A stretch of 64,000 nucleotides of DNA from Clostridiales bacterium (GCA_015069295.1 SVIW01000009.1:1-64000), one strand, 5' to 3'; positions 42,545-51,490 are shown, counted from the stretch's first letter. Notes: a model not told the origin generated them from the letters alone. Translations and numbers: made by a program.

Positions 42545-42576
42545 CGAACATTTGTTCGTGTTTTAAGAGGATTATA
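42545..42576 (-). promoter_or_regulatory. LexA (SOS) box and -10 of the phage module
   Basis: CGAACATTTGTTCG (42545-42558) is a perfect Gram-positive LexA site (CGAAC-N4-GTTCG). A minus-strand TATAAT lies at 42571-42576, so the box falls just after the transcription start. The -35 is poor. The first gene in this direction is the phage regulator. Confidence 0.7.
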
Positions 42577-42727
42577 CGCCATAAAACTTGACAACTGTAT
42601 GCCTGTTTTATTATTTTCTGTAAAAAATTTCCAAGCTTTTTGCGAAGAATGTCGAAAAGCGCAAAAGCGGCGAAGAAGCGACCTTTTTCCCCTTTTTTCC
42701 CTAAGGGAAAAATTTTTCTTTATTTCG

Positions 42728-42756
42728 TTGCTTTTTCTAAAAAAAAGTGTTATAAT
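42728..42756 (+). promoter_or_regulatory. promoter of the 42765 gene
   Basis: TTGCTT (42728-42733), 17-bp spacer, TATAAT (42751-42756). The ATG is only nine bases after the -10, so the transcript would begin at or beside the start codon. Confidence 0.65.
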
Positions 42757-42764
42757 ATCCTTGT

Positions 42765-45140
42765 ATGAGAAAAATGACGCTTGCAATTTTATCTTCTATC
42801 GCGTTTACCGCACTCGCTTTGACGGGCGCGGCAGCTTTGCGCGCTGAAAAAGAAGTAAAAGCAAACGCCTTACAAAGCCAATCTTACGAGCATACGGAAA
42901 CCTTGCTTTTCCCCGCCTCGTATGAAGAATATCTTCCCTTGACCTCACCTTCGGACGTTGCGGTAACGGACGGATATCACGCCGTTTCGGACGGCAACGC
43001 CATTCACGTATACAACGCCCACGACGGCGTTTACCGCACCTATTTTCACGAACAAAACGTAGAAGCGGCAAAAAACGTCGTTACAAAATTGCAATTCTAC
43101 GGCAATTCGCTGTATTTCCTCGACGCCTCTACGGGCTTATACGTATTAGACGTACGCACCTTAGGGGTTGGCGGCACGCCCACCCAAACGGGGCTTTCTT
43201 GCAGCACCTTTGCCATTCATAAAGACAGCTTGTATTTCACGACCATCTCCAACGGCATTTCCCAGCTTTCGAAAGCGCCGTTAAACGATTTGAAGATGTC
43301 CTCGTCCATAACCCTTTTGGACAACCTTTCCTTAGAGCCCACTCTCGCCTTTTTCGGCGGCGAGCTCTACTATACGGACGCAGGGGTGTATCTCAACAAA
43401 ATCGACCCCGAAACGAAAGGCGCGCAGCCGACCTTCCTTAGCAAGTTTTCCGCCAATATTCTTTCGATGTATATCAGCGGCAACGTGCTGACCTGTTCGG
43501 ATATCAACGGCAATTTCTACGCCTACGATTTAGCGCAGCTCTCCGTTTCTCCCAACGCCAACCTGCTCGACCCGATTTTCTTTGCAGCGGGCGACCACGC
43601 CGCTTTGACGGCGCACGGCGGCTTCGTCTACGTAATCCAAAATACTTCGGTTCGCCAATACGATTTAGAGCAGGCTGCGTTTACCGAATACGAAATTTCT
43701 TCTTCCTCTACCTCTATCAACCGTTTAAACGGCGGCACGGAAAGCTGCCTTGCCAATAACAAGCTCTTTATTGCGGACGACGGTAACGACCGTATCGGCG
43801 TATACGACGTAACCGCAAACGAGTTTTTGACTCCGATTTCTTCCGATTTGACGGCAAGCTATCTTGCCTCGGACGGGGAAACGGTGCTCGCCAGCGATTC
43901 TTCGCAGGCAGTTTTATACAGCGCGGCAGGGGATTCTTACGGGGAAATTCTCGCCACTTTCGCGGGATTTAACGGCAACGTCGTCGGCACGGCAAGCGTG
44001 TACGGAAAATATTATTTTTTGACGGACAATAACTATTTTTACGTAACCGACGAAGCGGATAACTGGAACTTGACGGAGACGAAAAAAATCTCCACCCGCT
44101 TTGCAAAACTGCTAACCTCGGACGCCTACGGCAACCTCTACGTCGGCACGGAAAAAAGCGTGTACCGCTATACGGAAGCAGAATTCTTATCCCCCACTCA
44201 CGAGGGCGAAGAACTCTTCACCGATTTGCCCGTCAACACAACCAAACTTCTTATCGATTACACGGGCGGCGCGTACGCCTTGGCAGACGGAAAACTGCAA
44301 AAATTAGGCGGGGAACCTTACGAATTGAACGCCCCCCTCGTTTACAGCGACAGCGCGACGATCGCCTCGTTTGCGTTTAGCTTGGAAGAAAACGCGACCT
44401 ATCTTTTGTACGAAGAAAATTACGTCGTAAAGACGGACGCGCTCGATTTGCCGACCTTTAAAACGATTGCCGTCGGCGACGCGGCCGAGAAAATTTTCGC
44501 CTCGGAAAGCGCGACCTTCTCCGTCGTACAAACGCAAGAAAACGCCCTCGTTATTGCCTTTGCTATGGAAAACTTGCAGGGCGCGGAATATTTCCCGTAC
44601 CTTTCTTTCTATCGCACGAAAGCCCCCTTCACCGCTTTAAAAATCGGGGAAACGGAAACCCATTTCGTCTTGGCGGCGTACGATGAAACCGCCAAAACGT
44701 ATACGACCTGTTTGGTTTTGCAATCACAATGCAGCCAATACTCTGACGACGAGTACCGTATTCCTTACGAACAAGCGAAAACGGGATATCTTACCAACGA
44801 AGTGTCCCTATATAAATTCCCCTACCTCAACTCCGACTTGACCGTCTTAAAATTGGCGAGCAACAGTAAAGTGGACATCGTAGGGGAAATCGATAAACTC
44901 GACCACGCCTATTACGAAATCGTTTATACGGACGGGGAAAATCGGTACACGGGCTTCGTGCCCAAGGTTTACGTGTCCGAGTTCAACGGCACGCCCACCC
45001 CGCCTACGCACACGATTTTAGGCTCGACGAACGACAACAGCGACGGCATTTGGCGGCTCGTTTACCTGCTTTTGGGCGCGGGCGCGATTTGCATTTTACT
45101 TGATTATCTCATCTTGAAAAAACGCGACAAAGACGAATAA
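42765..45140 (+). CDS. membrane-anchored beta-propeller and SH3-like surface protein
   Basis: 791 residues. A signal peptide (MTLAILSSIAFTALALTGAAAL) starts at the first or fourth codon; neither ATG has a ribosome site. Residues about 60-600 are repeats of beta-blades with the pattern G.LY..D...G.Y..D (YGNSLYFLDASTGLYVLDV, YGNLYVGTEKSVYRYTEAE), reminiscent of NHL or WD propellers. Near residue 680 an SH3-like segment follows (TNEVSLYKFPYLNSDLTVLKLA). A C-terminal membrane helix (LVYLLLGAGAICILLDYLIL) and KKRDKDE anchor the protein. No enzyme motif. A scaffold or adhesion role is likely. Confidence 0.75.
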   Translation: MRKMTLAILSSIAFTALALTGAAALRAEKEVKANALQSQSYEHTETLLFPASYEEYLPLTSPSDVAVTDGYHAVSDGNAIHVYNAHDGVYRTYFHEQNVEAAKNVVTKLQFYGNSLYFLDASTGLYVLDVRTLGVGGTPTQTGLSCSTFAIHKDSLYFTTISNGISQLSKAPLNDLKMSSSITLLDNLSLEPTLAFFGGELYYTDAGVYLNKIDPETKGAQPTFLSKFSANILSMYISGNVLTCSDINGNFYAYDLAQLSVSPNANLLDPIFFAAGDHAALTAHGGFVYVIQNTSVRQYDLEQAAFTEYEISSSSTSINRLNGGTESCLANNKLFIADDGNDRIGVYDVTANEFLTPISSDLTASYLASDGETVLASDSSQAVLYSAAGDSYGEILATFAGFNGNVVGTASVYGKYYFLTDNNYFYVTDEADNWNLTETKKISTRFAKLLTSDAYGNLYVGTEKSVYRYTEAEFLSPTHEGEELFTDLPVNTTKLLIDYTGGAYALADGKLQKLGGEPYELNAPLVYSDSATIASFAFSLEENATYLLYEENYVVKTDALDLPTFKTIAVGDAAEKIFASESATFSVVQTQENALVIAFAMENLQGAEYFPYLSFYRTKAPFTALKIGETETHFVLAAYDETAKTYTTCLVLQSQCSQYSDDEYRIPYEQAKTGYLTNEVSLYKFPYLNSDLTVLKLASNSKVDIVGEIDKLDHAYYEIVYTDGENRYTGFVPKVYVSEFNGTPTPPTHTILGSTNDNSDGIWRLVYLLLGAGAICILLDYLILKKRDKDE

Positions 45141-45183
45141 CGCCTTTGCCGCAACCAAAAAATAAAAAAAGGAGGAAAAAATT

Positions 45184-45288
45184 ATGTCATCGGGCGATTA
45201 TCACCCAAGCGTAGACCCGCTAAGTACATCTTTTCGTACGGGCTTTTTCCTCTCTTTTAGGAAAGAAAACCCCTTTCCCCGTACCTGA
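45184..45288 (+). CDS. 34-codon leader ORF of mgtE
   Basis: A strong ribosome site (AAAGGAGGAAAAAATT) opens a 34-codon ORF beginning MSSGDYHPSVDPL and ending with FPRT. It carries Asp and Pro codons (YHPSVDPL), as do mgtL-type leader peptides which sense Mg2+ through ribosome destabilisation. GTACGGG after the first third can pair either with an upstream GTAC/CCC or with the downstream CCCGTAC (45279-45285). Downstream, CTACCT (45303-45308) can cover AGGTAG (45331-45336), the mgtE ribosome site. Coding is inferred from the ribosome site and layout. Confidence 0.6.
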   Translation: MSSGDYHPSVDPLSTSFRTGFFLSFRKENPFPRT

Positions 45289-45342
45289 CTTTGCGAGCCA
45301 CGCTACCTACAAGCACACGATTTTTTTACGAGGTAGAGTAGT

Positions 45343-47007
45343 ATGGAAATGGAAATTTTTGCATTATTAAACGCCAACGAGCCTGCGGAAGCGGCGGCGT
45401 TGGCAAACAAATTAGAGGCGCAAGAGCTTGCCGCCTTATTACAAAACTTAGACGAAACCGCGCTTGCGGTTTTCTGCCGTGAACTGGACAGCGACCTTTT
45501 GGCAGACACGCTGCTGCTTTTGGACGCGACGTTGCAGGAAAAAATTCTCGGCGGGCTTAGAGATGACGAGCTGGAAAAGGTTATGGACGAAATGTCCGTT
45601 GACGATACGGTAGACATCATCGAGGATATGCCCCAAGAAATCGTTCGCCGTATTGCGGAAACGGACGAAATCCTTATTCTGTTAGAAGAACGCAATTACG
45701 GAGTTTTAAAGCCCCTTTTGTCAGATATGAACGCCATTGACCTTGCCAAGGTTTTCGAGGAAACGGAACGGGACACCGACCTTTTGATCCTCTTCCGTAT
45801 TCTGCCCAAAGACCTTGCGGCGGAGACTTTCGTCGAAATGGACAACGACGTCCAAAAACGCTTGATTAACAAACTCAGCGACCGCGAATTAAAGGCGGTC
45901 TTAAACGAGCTCTTCCTCGACGATACGGTGGATTTGATTGAAGAAATGCCGGCAAGCGTGGTAAAGCGCGTTTTGGCGCAAAGCGACAGCGAAACCCGCG
46001 CCTATATCAACGAAATGCTGAAATACCCTCGCGACAGCGCGGGCAGCATTATGACTATCGAGTTCGTCTCTCTCCTGCCCACGATGACGGTAGAGGACGC
46101 CTTCGAACGGATTCGGCGTACCGCAATCGACAAGGAAACGATTTACACCTGTTACGTTATCGACCCTACCAACAAAATTTTGGGGCTGGTTACGGCAAAG
46201 GATTTGATGCTGGCGCAAAAGGACGAGCTCATCTCCGAAATTATGGAAGAAAACGTCATCTACGCCTACACCGAAACGGACAAAGAAGAGGTTGCGAGAA
46301 CCTTCTCCGATTACGGTTTCCTCGCCCTGCCCATCGTGGATAGGGAAATGCGTTTGGTCGGTATCGTTACCGTCGACGACGCAATGGAAGTCTTGCAGGA
46401 AGAACACACCGAGGATATCGCAAAGCTCGCCGCTATGGCGCCCTCGGAAAAGCCCTATTTAAAAACCAGCGTTTTCTCCCTTTGGCGTAGCCGCGTCTTG
46501 TGGTTGATTATCCTTATGCTCGGCTCCACCTTTACGGGACTCATTTTAAACAGCTACGAAGCGCAGCTGTCCACCTGCTTGGTTGCCTGCGTACCTATGA
46601 TTATGGGTACGGGCGGGAACTCGGGCGCGCAAGCCTCCGTTACCGTTATTCGCTCCCTTTCTATGGGAGAAATCGAAACGAAGGACGTTTGGCGGGTCGT
46701 TTGGAAAGAACTGCGGGCGGCGCTTCTTTTAGGACTTACCTTGGCAATCGTTTGCTTTTTAAAGCTGATTTTCATCGACGGTATGCTGCTTAGTATGCAA
46801 GGCTATACTTGGGACGTCTCCCTCGTCGTTTCCCTTGCGTTGTACGCGACGGTCATCGTGGCGAAACTGGTCGGCGCGCTGTTGCCTATCCTTGCAAAGC
46901 TTATCCGTCTTGATCCCGCGGTGGTCGCCAATCCTTTCATTACCACCATCGTAGACGCCGTTTCGGTCATTCTGTTTTGCTATCTTGCCATCGGCATTTT
47001 GGTTTAA
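45343..47007 (+). CDS. mgtE: magnesium transporter MgtE
   Basis: 554 residues, a homodimeric Mg2+ channel. Order of domains: a longer than usual N-terminal superhelical domain made of MgtE_N repeats (about 1-225), two CBS domains (GSIMTIEFVSLLPTMTVEDAFERI, then VIYAYTETDKEEVARTFSDYGFLALPIVD) at about 230-360, and five membrane helices from about 385 (VLWLIILMLGSTFTGLIL). The pore motif CVPMIMGTGGNSGAQAS is intact, as is the end DAVSVILFCYLAIGIL. GAGGTAGAG precedes the ATG. Expression is probably governed by the leader ORF and the hairpin over this site. Confidence 0.95.
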   Translation: MEMEIFALLNANEPAEAAALANKLEAQELAALLQNLDETALAVFCRELDSDLLADTLLLLDATLQEKILGGLRDDELEKVMDEMSVDDTVDIIEDMPQEIVRRIAETDEILILLEERNYGVLKPLLSDMNAIDLAKVFEETERDTDLLILFRILPKDLAAETFVEMDNDVQKRLINKLSDRELKAVLNELFLDDTVDLIEEMPASVVKRVLAQSDSETRAYINEMLKYPRDSAGSIMTIEFVSLLPTMTVEDAFERIRRTAIDKETIYTCYVIDPTNKILGLVTAKDLMLAQKDELISEIMEENVIYAYTETDKEEVARTFSDYGFLALPIVDREMRLVGIVTVDDAMEVLQEEHTEDIAKLAAMAPSEKPYLKTSVFSLWRSRVLWLIILMLGSTFTGLILNSYEAQLSTCLVACVPMIMGTGGNSGAQASVTVIRSLSMGEIETKDVWRVVWKELRAALLLGLTLAIVCFLKLIFIDGMLLSMQGYTWDVSLVVSLALYATVIVAKLVGALLPILAKLIRLDPAVVANPFITTIVDAVSVILFCYLAIGILV

Positions 47008-47028
47008 ACTTTCAAAACAAAAAAAATT

Positions 47029-47060
47029 CGCGGACAAACCTCGGTTTGTCCGCGTTTTTT
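47029..47060. terminator. bidirectional terminator between mgtE and cysK
   Basis: CGCGGACAAACC pairs with GGTTTGTCCGCG around a two-base centre (the tip opens), flanked by A and T tracts. Serves both convergent genes. Confidence 0.88.
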
Positions 47061-47063
47061 CTT

Positions 47064-47987
47064 TTATTTTAAAATAGACGCGTACCTGCCCCCCTCGTCG
47101 GGGAATACGGTCGCTATCGTCTTTCCTGTGTTTTCCGCTCTTTGCGCCAAGCGGATTGCCGCCGCCGCGTTCGCGCCCGAAGAAATTCCCACGAACAATC
47201 CCTCTTCCGTTTGCAACCGTTTCGTCATCTCGATTGCCTCGGCGGAAGAAACGGTTATCACTTCGTCGTAAACGCTTACGTCCAATACTTCGGGAATAAA
47301 ATTCGCCCCGATGCCCTGTATACCGTGCGCGCCCGCTCTTCCGCAAGAAAGCAAGGGGGATTCGCTCGGCTCGACGGCAACGATTTTTACCTGCGGGTAG
47401 CGTTCTTTATAATACCGCCCGATTCCCGTCAGCGTACCGCCGCTGCCCACGCCCGCCACGAAAATATCCATCTTCCCTTGCGTTTGCTTTTCTAATTCTC
47501 TCGCCGTCGTATCGTAATGCACCTTCGCGCAAACGGGATTGCCAAACTGGTTGGCAAGCAGGGTATTTTCTTGCGATTCCGCCCATTTTTTTGCGTATTC
47601 GACCGCCCCCGTCATACCCAGTTTCCCGTCCGTCAGCACCACTTCCGCGCCGTAAGAGCGCAATAATTCCTGCCGTTCCTTCGACATATTTTCAGGCATC
47701 ACAATCACTACGCGATACCCGCGCGCGCCGCCGATTAGCGAAAGCCCTATCCCCGTGTTTCCACTCGTCGCCTCGACGATAGTGCCGCCCGCTTGCAACC
47801 GCCCCGTCCTTTCCGCGTCCTCGATAATCGCTTTTGCCACGCGGTCCTTAATCGACCCGCCGATATTTTCCCCCTCCAACTTCGCGAAAATACGGGCGTG
47901 TAAAGAAAGCCCACAGACAATTTTCGTGAGCTCTTTTAACGACGTATTGCCGATTTTTTCTTCGATTTTGTTTCGCAATCCGTCCAC
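47064..47987 (-). CDS. cysK: cysteine synthase (O-acetylserine sulfhydrylase)
   Basis: 307-residue PLP enzyme that makes cysteine from O-acetylserine and sulfide. The PLP-binding Lys is in NIGGSIKDRVA near residue 43; EATSGNTGIGLS binds substrate; FVAGVGSGGTLTGIG holds the phosphate of PLP; EPSESPLLS and IQGIGANFIPEVLD are typical CysK motifs. Length is normal. It is the last gene of the operon that runs from radC through the two-component system; its promoter is therefore shared or unseen. Confidence 0.95.
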   Translation of the reverse strand: MDGLRNKIEEKIGNTSLKELTKIVCGLSLHARIFAKLEGENIGGSIKDRVAKAIIEDAERTGRLQAGGTIVEATSGNTGIGLSLIGGARGYRVVIVMPENMSKERQELLRSYGAEVVLTDGKLGMTGAVEYAKKWAESQENTLLANQFGNPVCAKVHYDTTARELEKQTQGKMDIFVAGVGSGGTLTGIGRYYKERYPQVKIVAVEPSESPLLSCGRAGAHGIQGIGANFIPEVLDVSVYDEVITVSSAEAIEMTKRLQTEEGLFVGISSGANAAAAIRLAQRAENTGKTIATVFPDEGGRYASILK

Positions 47988-47996
47988 GGCGACTCC

Positions 47997-48647
47997 TTAT
48001 TTTTCTTTACAATACTCCAAAAGCTGCGCGGGCTCGTCTATAAACGTCTTCCCGCCGTTTTCCGCCAAAAACTCTTTATCCTTAAAGCCCCAAGTAACGC
48101 AAATACAGTCCATACCCGCCGCCTGCGCCGTCTGAATATCCACTTCCGAATCGCCGACGTATACGGCGGATTTTTTGTCTACGCCCAAGCTTTCCAAAAC
48201 CAAGAACAGCGCGTCGGGCGCGGGCTTTTTTCTTATTCCAGCCCCTTCGTTTTCCCCGACGGCAAGTTCTAAAAGTCCACCGAAATATTCTTCCGCCAAA
48301 AGCTTGACGGCAAAATCGGGCTTGTTAGAAAGCACCGCCGTCTTTATCCCCCGCTCTTTTAACCGTAAAAGCAATTCCAAAATCCCCTGATAAGGCTTAG
48401 TATCGTCTTTACAGTGCGCCTGATAATAGGCATAAAATTCGCTTAACGCCTCGTCTACAAGGGGCGACTGCTCGCCCACGGCGCGCTCCATCAATTTCCT
48501 TGCGCCGTTGCCGATAAACGCGCGCACCTCTTCTTTTTTACGGCAAGGCAGCGAGTATTTTTTCAACGCGGCGTTGACCGCCGACGCCAAATCGTCCAAG
48601 GTATCTAAAAGCGTTCCGTCCAAATCGAAGATAACCGTCTCGTACAT
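47997..48647 (-). CDS. HAD family phosphatase, phosphoglycolate phosphatase-like
   Basis: 216-residue cytosolic HAD hydrolase. Motif I is VIFDLDGTLLDT (nucleophile Asp at residue 8), motif II LSNKP, motif III Lys in GIRKKPAPD, motif IV VYVGDSEVDIQTAQAAG. The four-helix cap (residues about 15-80) is of the Gph type. Likely substrates are phosphoglycolate or other small phosphate esters; the family is promiscuous. Placed 9 bp before cysK and 24 bp after the response regulator. Confidence 0.88.
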   Translation of the reverse strand: MYETVIFDLDGTLLDTLDDLASAVNAALKKYSLPCRKKEEVRAFIGNGARKLMERAVGEQSPLVDEALSEFYAYYQAHCKDDTKPYQGILELLLRLKERGIKTAVLSNKPDFAVKLLAEEYFGGLLELAVGENEGAGIRKKPAPDALFLVLESLGVDKKSAVYVGDSEVDIQTAQAAGMDCICVTWGFKDKEFLAENGGKTFIDEPAQLLEYCKEK

Positions 48648-48671
48648 GGTATACTCCTTTTTCGATTTTGG

Positions 48672-49325
48672 TTACTGTAACGCGGCTTTGATTGCCGCAA
48701 CGGCGCCCGCGCGATTTTCGCTGTTCGTCTTTACGTAGATTGCCGACACGTAATTTCTCGTCGTACCGTCCGACAATTTCAACGCCGCGGAAATTTGGCG
48801 GTTGGTAAACCCTTCGTAGACCATCAGCGCAATTTCCACCTCTCTATCTGACATTCCAAACGCGCGCATTAAACGCAACTCTCTGTCGGCGGAAACGTGT
48901 TTTGCCGCGTCCGCAATTCTGCGCGCTATTTTTGCGGGCAAAATGGTATCTCCCTCGTAAGCGTTTTTCACTGCCGAAATCAAAGCGTTGCCGCCGATAT
49001 CCTTTAAAAGATAACCGCTTGCGCCGTTGTTGATGGCGTTGAGAATATAATCGCTGTCGTCAAACGTCGTCAAAATAACTACTTTGACGTTTGGAAATTC
49101 CGTTTTGATACGTTGCGTCGCCACAACCCCGTTCATATTCGGCATACGGATATCGAGCAGCACGACGTCGGGAGGATTGACGCGAATTTTTTCCAAAGCG
49201 TCAAATCCGTCTACCGCCGTCCCGATTACCTCTAAGCCCGTATCGGTACGGATAACGTCGGCGATTTCTTCCGACAATTCTTTTTGGTCGTCTACCACCA
49301 ATACCTTAATTTTTTCATTCGTCAT
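48672..49325 (-). CDS. NarL/LuxR family response regulator
   Basis: 217 residues. Receiver domain: VLVVDDQKELSEEIADVI, phosphoacceptor Asp in VVLLDIRMPNMNG near residue 58, TTF and the Lys in YLLKDIG. The C-terminal LuxR helix-turn-helix reads MSDREVEIALMVYEGFTNRQISAALKLSDGTTRNYVSAIYVKTNS. It overlaps the histidine kinase stop by 4 bp, so the two form one system. The signal and regulon are unknown; the adjacent gph and cysK suggest nothing definite. Confidence 0.93.
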   Translation of the reverse strand: MTNEKIKVLVVDDQKELSEEIADVIRTDTGLEVIGTAVDGFDALEKIRVNPPDVVLLDIRMPNMNGVVATQRIKTEFPNVKVVILTTFDDSDYILNAINNGASGYLLKDIGGNALISAVKNAYEGDTILPAKIARRIADAAKHVSADRELRLMRAFGMSDREVEIALMVYEGFTNRQISAALKLSDGTTRNYVSAIYVKTNSENRAGAVAAIKAALQ

Positions 49326-50656
49326 ATCTCTTCTCCTCCGTCGGTTGGTATCGTCAACTGTATTTCAAAGCCCTCGTCCTTTTCGCCGCTAAAACGCACG
49401 TCGCCGCCAAGCGCCCGCGCCCGATCCCGCATAGACGTCAAACCGAAGCCCGTTTTTATCTCGCCTTCAAAACCCGTGCCGTTGTCCGAAAGCAGGAAGA
49501 AAATTTCCTTGCCCTCCGTTTTTAACTCGAACCAAAACGCCGTCGCGCCGCCGTGCCGAAGCCCGTTGGATATCCCCTCTTTTAAGGTATTGCAAAGGAA
49601 ACGGTATTTTGCCTCGGAAACGATAACGTCCTCGATTTCCCAACGGATTTTAATCCCCGTGCCGTCCGTCGATTCGTGAATAATCCCCAAAAGCGCCGTT
49701 TTCAGCGTTTGATTTTTCGTACTGCCCGAAAGGATATGCACGCTGTCGCGCAACTCCTCCAAGGCGTGTTTTGCCTGCAAATTGGCGGCGATAATCTTGT
49801 TTTTTGCCTCGTCGGGATTGCTTTCAATAATCCGTTTTGCCGCCTCCGTCTGCATAATAACCGTCGTAATCGAATGCCCCGCCGTATCGTGGATATCTTT
49901 GGCGATACGCTGACGTTCTTCCAACGCGGTAACCTCCGCAACGACGGCGTACGCCTTTTCAAGCTCTGCTTTACTATCGTCCAATTCGCGCAAAGCTTTG
50001 TTCAAGCGCAAGAACTGGTGATAAAAGGCAAGCGCGATATGCACGACGACGAAGTGTACCGCCAAGGCAAGGGTTACCCCGAACGCGTCGAGGAATATCC
50101 CAAAAAACTCGATTTTCTGCGGCGCGCGCATCAAGAGCTGTAAGGAGTATACCATTCCATACACCGACATACTTATCCCGAACACCGCCAACGAAATACG
50201 AAACTTGCCCAAATTGATGTAAAAGCCCGTCAACACGATGATAAACACGAGCAGGGGGAGCGTGCCGCCAACGAGGAACAACATTCCGTACACTGACAAG
50301 CCGTCCAAGCCGTATAAAACAATGCGGATTTTCCCGTCCCGATTGGAAAATAGCTGCAAACTGAAAGAAACGGTTAAAACGGCAACGCACGTTGAAAGCC
50401 CGACCATACCCCATACGTCCTTCGCCTCCAATAAATCGATGCCGTTCCCCCAAAGAATCAATACTTCCATAAGCAACAGCAAGATTAAAATCAGCCATCT
50501 TGCAAAGCGTAAGAAATCTTTCTCGTTACGAAAATCGTATTTCCCGAACAAACGGACGAAGTACTGTTTGAAACGCCCCTCCTCGGGCTTTTCCATAGCG
50601 CGCGGATTTTCCACTTCGTTCAAAGTCAACCGCCCGACGTCCTTTCTCTCCTTCAT
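49322..50656 (-). CDS. sensor histidine kinase (HisKA_3 type)
   Basis: 444 residues. About six membrane helices lie at residues 45-210 (FARWLILILLLLMEVLILWG, LYGLDGLSVYGMLFLVGGTLPLLVFI, and others) without a large extracytoplasmic loop, so the sensor is intramembrane as in DesK-like kinases. A coiled part (RLNKALRELDDSKAELEKAYAVV) leads to the phosphoacceptor His in RQRIAKDIHDTAGHS. The catalytic domain shows LKEGISNGLRHGGA and SDNGTGF. Acts on the response regulator that overlaps it by 4 bp; it overlaps radC by 4 bp on the other side. Confidence 0.93.
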   Translation of the reverse strand: MKERKDVGRLTLNEVENPRAMEKPEEGRFKQYFVRLFGKYDFRNEKDFLRFARWLILILLLLMEVLILWGNGIDLLEAKDVWGMVGLSTCVAVLTVSFSLQLFSNRDGKIRIVLYGLDGLSVYGMLFLVGGTLPLLVFIIVLTGFYINLGKFRISLAVFGISMSVYGMVYSLQLLMRAPQKIEFFGIFLDAFGVTLALAVHFVVVHIALAFYHQFLRLNKALRELDDSKAELEKAYAVVAEVTALEERQRIAKDIHDTAGHSITTVIMQTEAAKRIIESNPDEAKNKIIAANLQAKHALEELRDSVHILSGSTKNQTLKTALLGIIHESTDGTGIKIRWEIEDVIVSEAKYRFLCNTLKEGISNGLRHGGATAFWFELKTEGKEIFFLLSDNGTGFEGEIKTGFGLTSMRDRARALGGDVRFSGEKDEGFEIQLTIPTDGGEEI

Positions 50657-51420
50657 ACGCCCTCCAAAAAGCCGAAATTCCCCAAAATCCCGTCCATCGA
50701 GTACTCTGTGCTGATTCGAAGCATTCTTCCTTGCGCATAATAACTGTATACGCCTTCGGGCGCATAGATCACGTGGTCGCAGAAAACCACGTTATGCGTA
50801 CTGCAAAGCATTTGGCAGCGTTTCGTCATTTCGTCGTCCTTTTCCGAGGGGGTTCCCGCCCCGTAAGGGTGGTTGTGCACCATCACGAGCCCCGACGGAG
50901 TATGCTCCGCCAATAATTTCGCAAGCAGCGTCGGGTCAAATTCGACGTGAATGGCGTCGCCGCTTTGGATACGCTCTTTCAAGAAAATATGCGAATCCTC
51001 GTCCAAAAGATAAGCGTCGACCACCTCTATGCCTTCCGTCTTATACTTTTCGTTTACGTAGTTTACAAAATCCTTAGGGGCGTATTTTCTGCCCTTTTCG
51101 CTTTGCGGTTTTTCCGTGCAACGGCGCAGGACGCAGCCCAAACAAACGAGATACGTTGCTACGCTTTCCCCTACGCCGTCCACCTCTTGCAACTTTGCAA
51201 GGGAAGCGGTTAACACCTCTTGTAAGGACCCGAACGCGGAAAGCAAGCGGTGGGCTATGTCGTTGGTATTGCGACGGGGCAGCGCGTTGTACAGTAAAAT
51301 CTCCAACAACTCGTGTTCTAAAAGTTCTTCCTTGCCCACTCTTGCAAGGAGACGTTTTCTATGCCCCTCGTGGGGAGCTTTTCCCGTTTTAGCTTTGCTT
51401 TTCAAGGATTTTTCCGACAT
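50653..51420 (-). CDS. radC: RadC family DNA repair protein (JAB-domain)
   Basis: 255 residues. An N-terminal helix-hairpin-helix region (LLEILLYNALPRRNTNDIAHRLL, LQEVDGVGESVATYLV) is followed by a JAB metalloprotease-like domain with the metal motif VMVHNHPYGAGTPSEKDDEMT (H-x-H...S..D). Members are widespread and, despite the name, their repair role is not settled. First gene of the operon; its promoter (TTGACA-17-TACAAT at 51462-51490) is good. Confidence 0.93.
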   Translation of the reverse strand: MSEKSLKSKAKTGKAPHEGHRKRLLARVGKEELLEHELLEILLYNALPRRNTNDIAHRLLSAFGSLQEVLTASLAKLQEVDGVGESVATYLVCLGCVLRRCTEKPQSEKGRKYAPKDFVNYVNEKYKTEGIEVVDAYLLDEDSHIFLKERIQSGDAIHVEFDPTLLAKLLAEHTPSGLVMVHNHPYGAGTPSEKDDEMTKRCQMLCSTHNVVFCDHVIYAPEGVYSYYAQGRMLRISTEYSMDGILGNFGFLEGV

Positions 51421-51461
51421 ATTTACACCTGCTTTTTCTTGCTTTTTCTTGTTTCGCCTTT

Positions 51462-51490
51462 ATTGTAACACACTTTCGGGAAAATGTCAA
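51462..51490 (-). promoter_or_regulatory. promoter of the radC operon
   Basis: Minus strand TTGACA (51485-51490), 17-bp spacer, TACAAT (51462-51467). Confidence 0.75.

Noticed and set aside
42571-42600. TTGTCA as -35 for the phage-module promoter
   Set aside because: It would leave only 12 bp to the -10; the -35 is therefore left open.
45140-45343. M-box (ykoK) riboswitch before mgtE
   Set aside because: None of the conserved M-box segments (TTAGGTGAGGCTCCT, GGCTACTGCC) can be found; the region holds a short ORF instead.
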